DNA of 64,000 nucleotides from assembly GCA_032622095.1 (NCBI GenBank), contig CP136064.1, positions 45,585,573-45,649,572 on the forward strand, given 5' to 3'. This DNA comes from Siphonodentalium dalli. Lineage: Eukaryota > Mollusca > Scaphopoda > Gadilida > Siphonodentaliidae. Under the pieces are notes generated by a model, which saw only the letters and a list, made by a program, of their open reading frames with translations, was not told where the DNA came from and searched no databases. This document shows, piece after piece, positions 1-11,886 of the stretch. Each line of letters begins with the position of its first letter. Within the stretch, counting starts at the first letter, position 1. A program made the translations under genes and the position numbers.

Positions 1-36
1 CCATCAGTCTATCAAATTTGCGGGGAAAACATGGCC

Positions 37-125
37 ACAAGCAGTACACCCTGCTAAATTTCGAATTTGAATCAATTGGCGCACCCTGCAGCCAGCTTTT
101 ATTGGAGAACTTTTTCTTATGTGGA
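37..125. repeat. fragment of a dispersed repeat
   Basis: The stretch around 'GGCGCACCCTGCAGCC' matches, in reverse complement and with many changes, 42618-42692 ('GGCACACCCTGCTGCC' on the minus strand). It is therefore a decayed copy of the same dispersed family and not part of a gene. The open frame across it carries no recognisable domain. Confidence 0.5.
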
Positions 126-684
126 TATTTTGGGTCACCGCTAGATGTGAGCCATATTTTGTTCTCAAACTGTCCTTGTGAAGACATCACTGCCAGCGGT
201 GATCTTCAATTTTACTATTTTTATGGCTAAATAATTTGGTTGATCCTACAGACGACACCCTTGTCCGATCGTCATCAGATTCCACAATTATCTTCTGGAT
301 AACCAGGGTGAGAGTAATCTAATTTTCCCGAATTTCGTTAAAAAACATTACCACAGGCAGCAATTTGGTATTTTACTCTTTGATCCTCTTTTGCATGACT
401 GAATTGTTTAGCAACTGTACAGACATATCCCTCATCTGGTTTTTATATACATGTATATCTCTTCATGCGGATAGCCAGTATTACGTAGGTACTTCAACTT
501 TCTGCATTCCTGTCATCATTTGAAATATAAAAATTTACCTGATACATGCACCCTTCAAAATTTGTTTCGTCGTATCTATTTTAATGACCCGTATGGTAAT
601 ATTGATACAGATATATTTGTCAAACATTTCTTTGTACAATATACAGGTATTTAGTTTGTAACTAAATCTAGAAATATATAATAG

Positions 685-1400
685 TAGCTCGTGGACCCCA
701 CTTCGTCCGGGATGTTCCCCTCTGATTTTCGGAGAAATGCGCGATTTAACCTTGAATTGACTATTTTAAAGGTGAAGGTCATGTCGGGGTCACGATTTGA
801 CCCGTCCAAAACACTCCCCGGACAAAATTCACGACAAAAGTACCCGTCGAAATCCGCCCGGCTTTATACCCGATTTGACCTTGAATTGACAATTTTGAAT
901 GTCAAGATCAGGTCAGGGTCATGATTTGACCCACCCGAAACACTCCTGGGACAAAAGTAACAGTAGGTATCAAATTTCGTTGAAATACTTCCGTTTTACC
1001 AGATTTGACCTTGAATTGATCTTTTTGAATGTCAAAGTCAGGTCGGGATCAAGATTTGACCCGTCCAAAATACTCCCTGGAAATAATTTCCCCTAGGTAT
1101 CAAATTTCGTCAAATCTGTCCGGCAGTTTTCCCGGCCATAGCTAACAGACAAACAGACAGACAAATGTCCAAAATATATATTAAACTAGCTGATGTACTC
1201 GACTTCGTTCGGGCTAGTTAGGGATTTTTTTTGTGATCGCCTCCATCTGGACAGTACCCAGTATATACAGCGTCTGGCCAAACTATTGTTCAATTGGTCC
1301 AGAAACATGCCTATATCAGCACGTTCGAGAACATGGTCCCACGTGAAATTGGACCCGTCCATATTGCTCCCGGGATCGAAGTAGTCCTACACACAAATTT
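685..1400. repeat. degenerate dispersed repeat with three ~130-bp subrepeats
   Basis: The motif 'GATTTGACCTTGAATTGA' recurs at about 743, 872 and 1002, each time followed by 'GTCA(A)GGTCAGG', 'GATTTGACCCGTCC' and 'ACTCCC(T)GG', giving a period near 129-130 bp. The block ends in an 'ACAGACAAACAGACAGACAA' run, and a related 'CGACTTCGTTCGGGC' start follows at 1200. Such modules are common dispersed repeats in molluscs (from memory, unverified). The open frames here are by-products of the repeat. Confidence 0.65.
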
Positions 1401-1497
1401 TTAGTCGGATCGGTCAAGGTCCAGAAACATGCCTATGAGCGAGGTCAAGTTGACACGTTAAATACCAAATTCGAGCAGTGTTAGAGTCTATAACACA

Positions 1498-1546
1498 TAC
1501 ACACATGCATTCACGCATACACACATACATACATACATACAGACAG
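1498..1546. repeat. CATA/CACA microsatellite
   Basis: Interrupted (CATA)n/(CACA)n simple repeat, purest at the 'ACATACATACATACATAC' core. Confidence 0.8.
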
Positions 1547-3188
1547 GTGTTTCAAAATGTATAATCGATAGCTACAACAATTCTATGGTAGATAGTTCAC
1601 GGCCGACCTGATGCATGCATCTTAGTTTTCTTGTATTAACATGGCGATGCAATCGTCCCTTGCTAGCGATATTTACAACAACTGAATGCTAATTAACGTC
1701 CTTACCATGTGTCGTCGCCATTAATTATTCGCATGGATCGGGACATATGCCAGTTAATTAACATAAATCAACATGGTACCGATTTTGTACGACACGTATT
1801 ATTTGTGAAAATTACTTTGAACTGTGTAACTTTTACTTTAAATTCACAAATAAAAAACGTTGATATCAACATTCAATTTGTATACACTACACTATGTAGT
1901 TGAATCCAGGATGTGATGACCTATTTGTCACGTAATTAGCCCCTAAATCCGGCCTCATATGTTTAGTAAGACACACCTGTATTAGAGACGAAAAAGCTCA
2001 GAGCAATGATATCTATCAATGTTATTATTATGCTAATTAAAATATCATTATGGTATACAATTTGTGTTGGGTTATTTAGTGTTGACTGTGAGATAAATAT
2101 GGGTGATAAGGGTGGTTGAAAAATTTTATCAACATGAAAATGCACATTTAAAAAGCAACTATATTTTTTCTTGAATGTGTCTTAACTTCCTCTTTGGTTG
2201 TGATATTGAAATAAAAAATAATTGTTTTTAAACCCAGCAGTTTCGAGATCGATTGTTCTTGCTCAAATGTGATTATGTGATAAAAAGGATCTCAAATTCG
2301 TCACAATTATATACGAAATGTAATAACTTCGTTCACTAAACTCGATTCGAGTCTCGCAAATGCACGGTTCGAATCGAATTTAGTGCACTCGGTTAATAAA
2401 TGCCATAGGGAACTGGGACTCATTAGAAACCCTCTATTTATTATGACAAAATTGAAGAGATTGCTAGATTCAATTTGAGACTCAATGCCAGATAATTACA
2501 CCATAAAACCACCAACTCTACCTTTTCTATACCAGAAAATAATTAGATGGGACCCACCCTGACCCACCGGCCCATTAATGTCAGGTTTGATGGCCAGATA
2601 TCGACATTCAAAGGGGGTGTTTTAACACCATTTTAAGTCATGTCAGCCTGGCTTTTGTCTCGAGTTCAATGATTATAAATACGTATTTTGAGTATAGTGA
2701 TTTATCATTTTTCTTTCAATTTGCCTGGTAAGCTGAAAATGTGTAAGTGATACAAAAACGCGATAGAGAGACTGAAATTAAGCAAACGGTATAGAGTTGA
2801 TAGGCGTAGGGGAGAGTGATGGGGATATATGTGGAGGGAGAGAGAGAGAGGAAGGAGTGAGTGCGTCAGAGCGAGAGATATAGGATGAGGGAATGGGAAA
2901 GATAAATGTATTGTATGTGCATGGTGTCGACAGCTTTACTGAGTTTGTTATATTTTTAACTTAAATTTAATTTAATATTTAATTTAATAAGAAAATTAAT
3001 ATTCTGCTTCTGTTAAGAGCACTACACATCTCAGACATCGAGATCGAAACGTGTTATTTCTTTAATGAACTGATGTACGTAATGATACAGACACGCGCAG
3101 TCAATTAGTTGTGTTGTATCACATTGATCTCTTATCAAGCCTCGGACAGCTATCCTCAATTGTCCGATTGAATAGAAGATTATTGACC
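1547..3188. other. gene-free AT-rich stretch with one imperfect hairpin
   Basis: No supported exon was seen. An inverted repeat lies at 2334-2385: 'CACTAAACTCGATTCGAG' pairs with a near-complementary arm around a 13-nt loop. There is a GA-rich tract at 2832-2880 and an AT-only tract at 2955-2995. Confidence 0.5.
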
Positions 3189-4053
3189 GCAATGTGCGTT
3201 ATCTGATAGATCATGCAGAGTAAAAATCGCAGTGTGCGTTATCTGATAGACCATGCATACTGCATAGTGAAAATCGCACTGTGCATTATCTGATAGACCA
3301 TGCAGAGTGAAACCCGTACTGTGCGTTATCTGATAGATAAAGCAGAGTGAAAATCGCACTGTGCGTTATCTGATAGACCATGCAGAGTGAAAATCGCACT
3401 GTGCGTTATCTGATAGACCATGCATGCAGAGTGAAACCCGTACTGTGCGTTATCTGATAGACCGTGCATAGTAACAAATCGCACTGTGCGTTATCTGATA
3501 GACCATGCAGAGTGAAACCCGTACTGTGCGTTATCTGATAGATCATGCAGAGTGAAAATCGCACTGTGCGTTATCTGATAGACCATGCAGAGTGAAACCC
3601 GTACTGTGCGTTATCTGATAGATCATGCAGAGTGATAATCGCACTGTGCGTTATCTGATAGACCATGCAGAGTGAAAATCGCACTGTGCGTTATCTGATA
3701 GACCATGCATGCAGAGTGAAACCCGTACTGTGCGTTATCTGATAGACCGTGCATAGTAACAAATCGCACTGTGCGTTATCTGATAGACCATGCAGAGTGA
3801 AACCCGTACTGTGCGTTATCTGATAGATCATGCAGAGTGAAAATCGCACTGTGCGTTATCTGATAGACCATGCAGAGTGAAACCCGTACTGTGCGTTATC
3901 TGATAGACGATGCAGAGTGAAAATCGCACTGTGCATTATCTGATAGACCATGCAGAGTGAAAACGCACTGTGCGTTATCTGATAGACGATGCAGAGTTAA
4001 AATCGTACTGTGTGTTATCTGATAGACCATGCAGAGTGAAAATCCCACTGCGC
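3189..4053. repeat. 40-bp minisatellite with ~285-bp higher-order period
   Basis: About 21 copies of a 40-bp unit built on 'GTGCGTTATCTGATAGACCA'. Two unit types alternate (ending AAAATCGCACT or AAACCCGTACT). A rare variant 'CCATGCATGCAGAG' followed by 'ACCGTGCATAGTAACAAATC' occurs twice, 285 bp apart (3421 and 3706), so a seven-unit block was itself duplicated. No frame stays open through it. Confidence 0.92.
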
Positions 4054-4677
4054 ATGATTCCTATACCTTGCAGTTTTCAATAATCCTAATCGTCGCGGTT
4101 ATTATTGCGAAGCGAATGTTTTGGCCGTATACAAGAAATATACGACTACGAAAAGCTAAACGAAGTCGTACATGTAGCTATATCTGTCATTTTCTAAACC
4201 ACACTAATTGTCCCCAGACATTCCATCGGAGGACTATAGTAATGAACCTCATCCGTGTGTGCGTGCGTCCGTGCGTCCGTAACTTTTTCCGAGCCTGTAT
4301 TGTCATTTTCTGGTAAATTTTTTTTAACTTGGCACATTTATCAACCAGAATGGGAACCTTTGTACCTGCGATGTTTAGTTCAGTCGGTGTTATTGCCATT
4401 GTTCGGCATAGAAGTGTTTTATATTGTTTTTATTTTAGAGCTATTGTCCCTTTCTCGACACATTGAAGATGAACAACATATTCAGTTAATATGCACTTTG
4501 TGTCATATTGGTGTAATCAATTCCTCATACATTATAGGGATCTGAAACTCATATGTCCTTCAAACCTGCCACATTCGTCGGAGGACATTTTGGTCAGCGG
4601 CCTTTTATTTATATTGATGTCCATCTACGAACCAGAATGCTCATGATTATGTTGTTTCGGTTACCATCTTATTTCAG
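4054..4677. other. gene-free stretch before the Cys-rich exon
   Basis: Two overlapping plus-strand frames of about 95 codons lie here, but neither has a domain, signal or biased composition that would mark a gene. The part near 4671 is the presumed intron end (pyrimidine-rich, ATTTCAG) of the next feature. Confidence 0.4.
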
Positions 4678-4779
4678 CCAACTGCTCGTACGACCCATGC
4701 AGAGCCACGGAATACCAGGGAGCTGATTGTAAATGTTATTGTAGTGGTACGACAGCACAAGATATTGAACTATGTCCTG
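4678..4779 (+). CDS. candidate exon, six-cysteine EGF-like module
   Basis: A consensus acceptor (CTTATTTCAG) is followed by 102 bp that are open in one frame and encode a compact Cys-rich segment. It begins NCSYDPCRATEYQG and continues DCKCYCSGTTAQD, with spacing C-x4-C-x9-C-x-C-x-C-x10-C. The exon starts two bases into a codon and ends with one base, so it is a symmetric phase 1-1 exon, typical of EGF-like and other extracellular modules. The possible donor is G|GTTTGT, which is weak. No upstream exon was found. Visible: six Cys in 33 residues, acceptor, phase. Inferred: a secreted or extracellular protein, possibly the Cys-rich tail of a metalloprotease or matrix protein. The exact family is not recognised. 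Confidence 0.5.
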
Positions 4780-4937
4780 GTTTGTTACATATTTATTTAT
4801 AGTCCAATAGGCGTGTTCACAAGATAAGACGAAAATATAGCCCATCTGATGTATGCCAGACAGTTATACATATTAAATAGACTCTCTGATTTATAAACTA
4901 GTAAATATCTGGTTTGATTGCTGATCCTCCTTCGCAG

Positions 4938-5011
4938 CCTTTAATGTGTTAAATGATATGAATGTATCTGTGAGTGACCCATATATACAGTTGCACGTGG
5001 TGACAAGTTGA
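4938..5011 (+). CDS. candidate terminal exon of the Cys-rich gene
   Basis: This lies 158 bp beyond the six-Cys exon. A strong acceptor (CTCCTTCGCAG) is followed by two bases that complete the one-base remainder of that exon (G|CC, Ala). The frame then reads FNVLNDMNVSVSDPYIQLHV and stops at TGA 5009-5011. The matching phase supports the join. Alternatively the exon could end after 32 bp at the consensus donor TCT|GTGAGT (4970), which would continue to an unseen exon. A possible polyadenylation signal AATAAA is at about 5367. The short tail resembles no family strongly. The link to the preceding exon is inference from phase and spacing only. Confidence 0.4.
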
Positions 5012-7148
5012 TCCCAATTTCAGAAATCCAGCCTCTATTGGAACAGTTTCAATAACATACATCCTTATTTGGATGGTGATCTTTATTATTCACAACCTTA
5101 CACGATACATATAAGTTTGTCATATACGATGTAATCACCCATTCAATTGAACGCATACGTCAGCCTGTTGTTGTGAATATAAGCTCATATTGCACTTATT
5201 TCAAAAACACAAATAAGCCCACATCGACATTATTTGAATCTGAATTACGCTCTATATCAACCTAAATTGACTTACCAGATGTACGCTCTTTATAGTGTGT
5301 TTTCACTGTGGCCCGCGCAAAAAAAAAAGGAATAGCTTGTATAAGTCCACTATGAGTTTATTTCAGAATAAAACAAATACAATATGAACCTATGTGAATA
5401 TTTAGGTCCAATGTGAACCTATGTGAATATTTAGGTCCAACATATTTGCTCGAGGATATGTTGCCTATGTTTATAGAACACGGTATTTTAGATATCACTC
5501 AGGGTGATCTTGAAACTAATTTCAGACACATGGTCGAAAAAAAATAATGTCCGCTACCTGAACAACCAACCCACCCTCTGTGTAAATTATTTTTGTCCAG
5601 GCCAACGTTTTGGGGACCCCCCCCCCCCCCCCAAATTAGTAAATAAATCATAATAATGTGAAACCAAATTATATCAGCCTGGTGGTTCTTTCTAACAATT
5701 ACTGTTTGGGATATTCCAACGTATTAGCACAACACAAAACAGTCCAATTGCAATAATTGGACGTCGTTGCTCTAGCGTAAATAATAGAGAGCGTTCTCGA
5801 GTCTATTAATTATCTCTATCACGTTTAATACAAATATAATGAGGTTATTGAGCGTCATGTATCACTATTTCAACAGAGGTCACCTGTTATGTTAAGCGGT
5901 GTACACGTAGACACCTCATACGTAATCTCAGACCAAGCAAAACTGTTGATATGTTCCTTTCATCTTTTATATGATGGCTCTATATGTTATGAACAATACT
6001 CGATATACCTTTTTACCATCTGTACTCAATCGCACATCGAAACACACGCTCTTTATTTAGATAATAGGGGAGCTAGTCTAACGAGGAACCCCCTTTATTG
6101 TTACATACAGAATAAAATAGTTCTCTAATTCGATCACTAATAGATCTTTATGTGGCACAATGAGGACTTATAACAATCTTTAACTTATTTATCGATCTAT
6201 AATGGAACATGACCGTAACAAAAACATGACCATCAAATACACCAAATGAACCCAACCTCGCCGTTAGCGTGTATGAGTATAATTTTACCATACTCAAATA
6301 TTTTTCAGTTTATCGTGTGATGAACAAATGCGATGTGTGGGAATTTTAAAAAGTTTGAAAAATTAAAAAAAAAATTAAAAATCTTCAACACTTCCAATTT
6401 TTCGATTTATTCGTATTTTATAGTGCTTTCGAAATTTAAAAAGTTAAAAAAATTAAAAAATTAAAATATATTAAAAACTTCCAATTTTTCCATATCTTTA
6501 GGTCCAATCTCTTTATGTCCAATTATCTCGGGGCAAATATTTCAGGGGTCTATTAATTTATTATCACAACAGGTGGTCAAGCAACGACACTGGTTTCATC
6601 GTTAATTATTGACAATTGGATCTGTCATTGTATTCTCTTATAATAGTGCTTTCAAGAATTAAGTATTAAACATTTATAAAAAAAATTTAAACTATTAAAA
6701 GTTTGAAAAAATAAAAAAGAAGTTTTAAAATTAAACAAATTACTGAAAAATGTGTCAAGTATTTTTGTGTTCAATCACAAGGGATTTATATGACTACATC
6801 ATACAACTGACATATCGCTGGCTCAACATAAACGATATATCCCAAATGCTTTTCGAACGAGTCAAATTCCTCGTTGTGCAATCTATATACTGAGAAACAT
6901 CTCATTAATGGAAATCAGGAAATCACTTCACGTTTGTAATATATTTTTCGTATCTTGAATAAATTCACGAGGAACGCTCTTAATTGTTCCAGATAGTTCG
7001 TGACCCCTTAACATTTCTAAAAGATATTCACTAGGTATACAATGAGGCATTAAAGCAATGTTTTTGTCTTTGTCAACCCATGCTAAACCCTACGCATGAC
7101 AGTGATGTAATAAAAAACAATAATGACGATTCAAAACCTGAGAAAAAA
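5012..7148. other. gene-free AT-rich stretch with low-complexity tracts
   Basis: It holds a 29-bp direct duplication at about 5383-5440 (CCTATGTGAATATTTAGGTC twice), a 16-C run at 5617-5632, and A/T-only blocks at 6345-6490 and 6655-6740. The latter contain a duplicated 'CTTCCAATTTTTC' segment. No exon is supported. The 79-codon frame at 5889-6128 has no recognisable features. Confidence 0.55.
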
Positions 7149-7388
7149 TGTTTAAATGTTAAATACATCCTGAGATAAAATTAAAATGTTAAACAGATCC
7201 TGAGAAAAAATTAAAACATTTCAAAACATCCTGAGAAAAAATCAAATGTTAAAGACATCCTAAGAAAAACATCTAATGTTAAAACATCCTGAGTGAAATT
7301 GAAAATGTTAAAAACATCCTGAGATCAAATTTATAATGTTAAAAACATCCTCAGAGTAAATTAAATGTAAAAATCATCACGAGAAATA
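7149..7388. repeat. degenerate ~30-bp tandem repeat
   Basis: About eight copies of a unit like 'AATGTTAAAAACATCCTGAG' plus an A-rich linker. Copies differ by several substitutions and small indels, so the array is old compared with the 28-bp array at 9166. Confidence 0.8.
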
Positions 7389-9165
7389 TCGTCGTGGACT
7401 CGAATTCCACATAGCACATAGCACAGCAGTAATTGTATCGTATGTATCATGGCGTATCAATTTTCATTTTGATATCAAATATTCACACAATAATTATCCG
7501 ACGAGTCACAGTGTTGTTCAGTTTTCTCATTAATAGACAGTATCTTTGTATCATTATGTAATACATATACTGAGACCATGACATCGACATAGACAACCAA
7601 GTTGGCATTGCAACTGAATTCAAACATATATAAATAACAGTGAGACAGAGGGTTTGGTGACTGATACTTGAGCATTGTGTAATGGATAGAGAGTACGCTC
7701 TGTTGTACAATTACGCAAAAAGCCCGTGTACTGATACGTACACGCTCTTTTTCAATGGAATCAAATTTAAAGTTAGGACTAATAACTATTAAACGTTATT
7801 AATTATAAGCGCCGTTATCGTCATTGTTAGCTTGAGCACACATTGACTAACCATAATTTCTGATATGTCACAGTAATAAGTAAAAATATTCAAATCATTC
7901 CATAAGTACCCAAATCACATTAACGAAATAAACGAAGAATTTCAGACAATTTGCAGAGAAATGCTCAATATTAGCTTCAATTTCGAAGTTGATACGTCAC
8001 TCTTTGTTTTAGCTTGATATATAAAGATGGTTGACTATTGCATGGTTATCGGCTGTTAGACAACTGCCAACTGAAAAAGTATTAGCCAATATATAAAACT
8101 AACAACAAGGGCCGGATCGTTCCACGCTAAGCATCATATTATGTTACCGAACCCGTACAAACTAAATAAGCCAAAAAAGACATTTTAGAGCATGAGTTTA
8201 ATATTTTCCAACCTTAGACATTCCCGCCAATGAAACAATGTATAACAACAATGCAGATGCAAAACAACTTTTTCAGACAGCGAGATCGGGAGCGAGAGCG
8301 AGAGCGAGAGCGAGGAAAGTGAAGACGAAGGAAACGACTCGAGATGAATTCTACCAACAGTCGCCTGTGACACCCACATGAACAACACACTGGACTAATT
8401 TTAGTGTCACAATAAAATCATGAGGAAATAACATTTCAATATTCACTCAATGCCCATTGCTGGAAACCTGTTTAAAATCATTTCAATCCCTTGAAAGATC
8501 CCAAATATTTTGCACGTAATACGCCGCTAGACATATTTGTACTATGCCAAACAAACCTTTCCTCCAAGAAGTGCATGATCATGGATTCACGATCATGAAT
8601 TAGACTGATGAGAACTGCAAACAATGGTTACTCGAAATGGGAATTGAATATTACTTCATTATGGAAATTAGAAAAATGGCACATCGTGTTGGCATTCAAA
8701 TTATTCTAAGTTACAGCTGCTACCCAATGCCAATACAAACATCCTGGTGATTATATCGACTGGTTATGTATAGCCATTGTAGGAATACACGTTTGTATGG
8801 TATTTGTGCAGGCATTTCGGCATAGGGTGCCAGATTATGACCGGCAATATGCGTATGGAACGCATCTTTACCAAACCTAACGAACTGCCCGTAGTTCCAC
8901 ATATAACGGCGCTTCGAAGACCTATGTGATTGATTCTTGCCAGATAATTGCATGTTATGTACAGGCATATTTCGCTAGCATCGTAACTTGTTGAACTAGA
9001 GTTTTTCATCATGTAGTTAGCTGTGGTACAGATGCATTTTATAAGTATTTTGCTTCCATATTCTGGCACATTATATATAGCTTGCTGTATCGAAATGCAA
9101 GCAAAACAAATGCCAGGCAAGTTTACGAGTGTGTGAACGCGGACTACGTCATTGGATGTAACTTC
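7389..9165. other. gene-free stretch with (GAGAGC)n simple repeat
   Basis: A (GAGAGC)n tract lies at 8289-8314. Several minus-strand frames of 66-118 codons occur (the longest 8764-9120), but they have no domain, signal peptide or splice signals that I can recognise. They are left uncalled. Confidence 0.45.
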
Positions 9166-9613
9166 AAATACATGTCACCAGTACCACCACAATAAATACA
9201 TGTCACCAGTACCACCACAATAAATACATGTCACCAGTACCACCACAATAAATACATGTCACCAGTACCACCACAATAAATACATGTCACCAGTACCACC
9301 ACAATAAATACATGTCACCAGTACCACCACAATAAATACATGTCACCAGTACCACCACAATAAATACATGTCACCAGTACCACCACAATAAATACATGTC
9401 ACCAGTACCACCACAATAAATACATGTCACCAGTACCACCACAATAAATACATGTCACCAGTACCACCACAATAAATACATGTCACCAGTACCACCACAA
9501 TAAATACATGTCACCAGTACCACCACAATAAATACATGTCACCAGTACCACCACAATAAATACATGTCACCAGTACCACCACAATAAATACATGTCACCA
9601 GTACCACCACAAT
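9166..9613. repeat. perfect 16 x 28-bp tandem array
   Basis: The unit 'AAATACATGTCACCAGTACC' plus 'ACCACAAT' repeats exactly 16 times (448 bp), and I found no difference between copies. Identity between all copies implies very recent expansion, strong homogenisation, or an assembly collapse or expansion. Confidence 0.96.
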
Positions 9614-10397
9614 AAAAGATCGGCGTACAGATTGATAGTTGTTATTATGGCTCAAAATCACAAGGAATGTAAATAGAAATTCAAGTTAAGGGTGCTGAAC
9701 TTATTATTAGAACATTTTACACTAATAGATAGCAATCATCCTGCACTTATATTATCTTTTCTTCAAACAGTCGTCTGCTGATTTTTCTTGAACACCCCTC
9801 CAAATAAATAATAGACCAAGCCAATATTTTTTTTTTTAACTTGGAGGGAGAATCAATTTATTAAAGAAATGGTTAACTAAGTAAAATATCTTTATCTTCT
9901 AAAACACTTCTGAACATCATATGTCAGCAGCAATGTGATTTATAAATACTCTAATAGAATGTACACATAAAGGCTATTATGATATTACAAAGCCCGTCAG
10001 AAGTGTAGAATTTGTAAAAGGGTGGGACCAAGACAAGCTATTGTTTTGGGGTGGTGGCTCCCAGTTTGACAGGAGCCATGTTTACGGATTTTGTTTCTAT
10101 ACCCCCTGGAAAAATGTGTAATTGTGTCAAACGGTGTAGTAGTCTATTGTTAACCTCCTCAATTTAGGAGAGCATATAGACAAATGACAATTATATACAT
10201 GTTATATAAATATGCGTCCAAATGTTATACCAATCACAATATTAATCTTACAGTGTTTACGTCATGTCACACGCATGCGGTCGGTTCTGACATTTTCAAG
10301 TTCCAAGTGTTAGTGAGGTCGGTGATAATCTAAAGAATTTAGAAATGGGAAGGCATACATAGAGGTTCCAGAATGCCAGTTGCCCTTTTAAAACCTG
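9614..10397. other. gene-free stretch with relic of a TTAA-type element
   Basis: The segment near 9785-9816 ('CACCCCTCCAAATAAATAAT') matches the inner part of the TTAA-flanked elements at 27657-27873 and 41460-41698. It looks like a decayed fragment of that family. A T-run follows at 9827-9837. Nothing else is supported. Confidence 0.45.
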
Positions 10398-11297
10398 ATT
10401 AGCAATATCACATGCCTGTGATCGAGCGAAATAAAATTTCCAAATAAAATATTGACTGGACATCAATGTTGAGTATTTGAACTTGAGAATGTGTGTCGTC
10501 ATATTACTTTCTCGGCTGAAATTAGACAATGGTTTCATACATCGAATTCAGAAAGTAGCATACAACATGATAGTGGCATATTTAAGAAACTGGAAATAAA
10601 TTAGCAATATCACATGCGTGTGATCGAGCGAAATAAAACTTCCACATAAAATATTTACTGGACATTAAAGTTGAGTATAAGATTTTGAGAATGTGTGTCG
10701 TCATATTACCTTATCGAGTGAAATTAGCAAAGGTTTCAGACATCGAATTCAGAACGATGCATATATCACATGAAAATTAATGGCCTATTTAAAGGGACTC
10801 AATCCGATAAAACTCCTCTCAATTACTATTTCAATGGCTTTGGGAATCAAAAATATTTGATTCGAGTCGAGGAAGTCACCCATCAAAGCTCAGATTTGTT
10901 AGATATCGATTTTAGAAATCTATTATTTTTCATTATCGGGAATACTTTCTGGCCCAGAACTCAGTCAAAATTGCGTTATTATTACATCTTGATTTTAGAG
11001 TTATCCATCCTTGTCTGTTTGAATTGTGTTTTGGTGTACACATCTCGCGCAGGTTACGAAACTGACGGCAATTATTAGTACTCATCTTGAGAAACAAACA
11101 AATTTCAAAAATCAATATCTAATAACTCTGAGCTTTGTTTGATGGGTTCCTCGACTCGAATCAAATATTTTTTACCCCCAAAGCCAAAGAAATAGTAATA
11201 TAAGACCCTCTGATCGAATTGTTGTTGTTGTAATCTGTTGAGATGGGGACCATCTGTTCGGATTGAGTACCTTTAAGAAACTGGAAATAAATTAGTC
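10398..11297. repeat. ~202-bp direct duplication, second copy interrupted by a MITE
   Basis: Copy 1 is 10398-10599. Copy 2 starts at 10600 with the same 'ATTAGCAATATCACATGC' and runs to 10792, is interrupted by the 480-bp element, and resumes at 11273 ('TTAAGAAACTGGAAATAAAT') to about 11296. The copies differ by roughly 15-20%. Copy 1 keeps the uninterrupted 'TATTTAAGAAACTGG' (empty site, TTAA at 10582-10585). Confidence 0.88.
10793..11272. mobile_element. 480-bp MITE, TTAA target site, copy 1
   Basis: Flanked by TTAA at 10789-10792 and 11273-11276. The ends read AGGGACTCAATCCGA and TCGGATTGAGTACCT. Long inverted arms (about 120 bp, including 'TTTGATTCGAGTCGAGGAA') surround a unique centre. 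It is non-autonomous: its only frame, about 95 codons shared with copy 2, is made partly from the inverted arm and shows no transposase motif. A TTAA target duplication is the hallmark of piggyBac-type transposition, so a piggyBac-like helper is inferred. The boundary is confirmed by the empty site in the neighbouring repeat copy. Confidence 0.9.
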
Positions 11298-11430
11298 AGT
11301 GTATGTTACTGTGATTAAGACAGAGTACTTTGTTTCATAGGTTTTACTGAATAAGTTCGTAATGCGATTACCGCCATGACGCTGGTTATAAGTAAGTCGT
11401 TTTCTGTTCCTCTCAAAGAGTCGCTTGCAC

Positions 11431-11886
11431 ATATGTGACCCGCCATATCAAATCCAGTCGTAAGTCGGGATTCTTTTACCATGTGCCAATGCATTCTCTT
11501 ATATATGCGAGTCGACCATAGGTCACCTCGCATATATACGAGAATGCATTGGCCTAACAATTTTTTAAATAAATGTTTCTTACATTTTTTAGGACATAAA
11601 ATAAAAAACATCCATTACCCTGCAGGGAGCCCCACACATATATAGAAGCATATATAAGAGTGTCGTCTGCTCATGTTTGTCTGGGGCTCTGTATGGGTGA
11701 AATTATAGAATTGTTAAAGAAAAATACAAGAACAAATTATTAAAATTGTAAAAATAATTTAGGCCAATGCATTCTCTTATATATGCGAGGCTACCTATGG
11801 TCGACTCGCATATATAAGAGAATGCATTGGCACAGGGTAAAAAAAATCCCGACTTACGACTGGATTTGATATGGCGGGTCACATAT
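11431..11886. mobile_element. double-hairpin element, type A (ends ATATGTGACCCGCC), copy 1
   Basis: The terminal inverted repeat is about 50 bp: it starts ATATGTGACCCGCC, continues ATATCAAATCCAGTCG, and leads to 'CCTGTGCC'. Inside are two 67-bp palindromes in inverted orientation, 11486-11552 and 11764-11830. Between them lies a shared spacer containing 'CCCTGCAGGGAGCCCCACAC'. It matches 34600-35060 over its whole length. No open frame for a transposase. The target duplication is not clear (ATAT on both sides could belong to the ends). Confidence 0.87.

Noticed and set aside
2360-2372. tRNA B-box-like GGTTCGAATCG
   Set aside because: No A box, no cloverleaf; the motif belongs to the hairpin at 2334-2385.
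8764-9120. 118-codon minus-strand frame, the longest outside repeats in the left third
   Set aside because: Mixed composition, no domain, no splice or promoter context, two overlapping frames. Compatible with chance.
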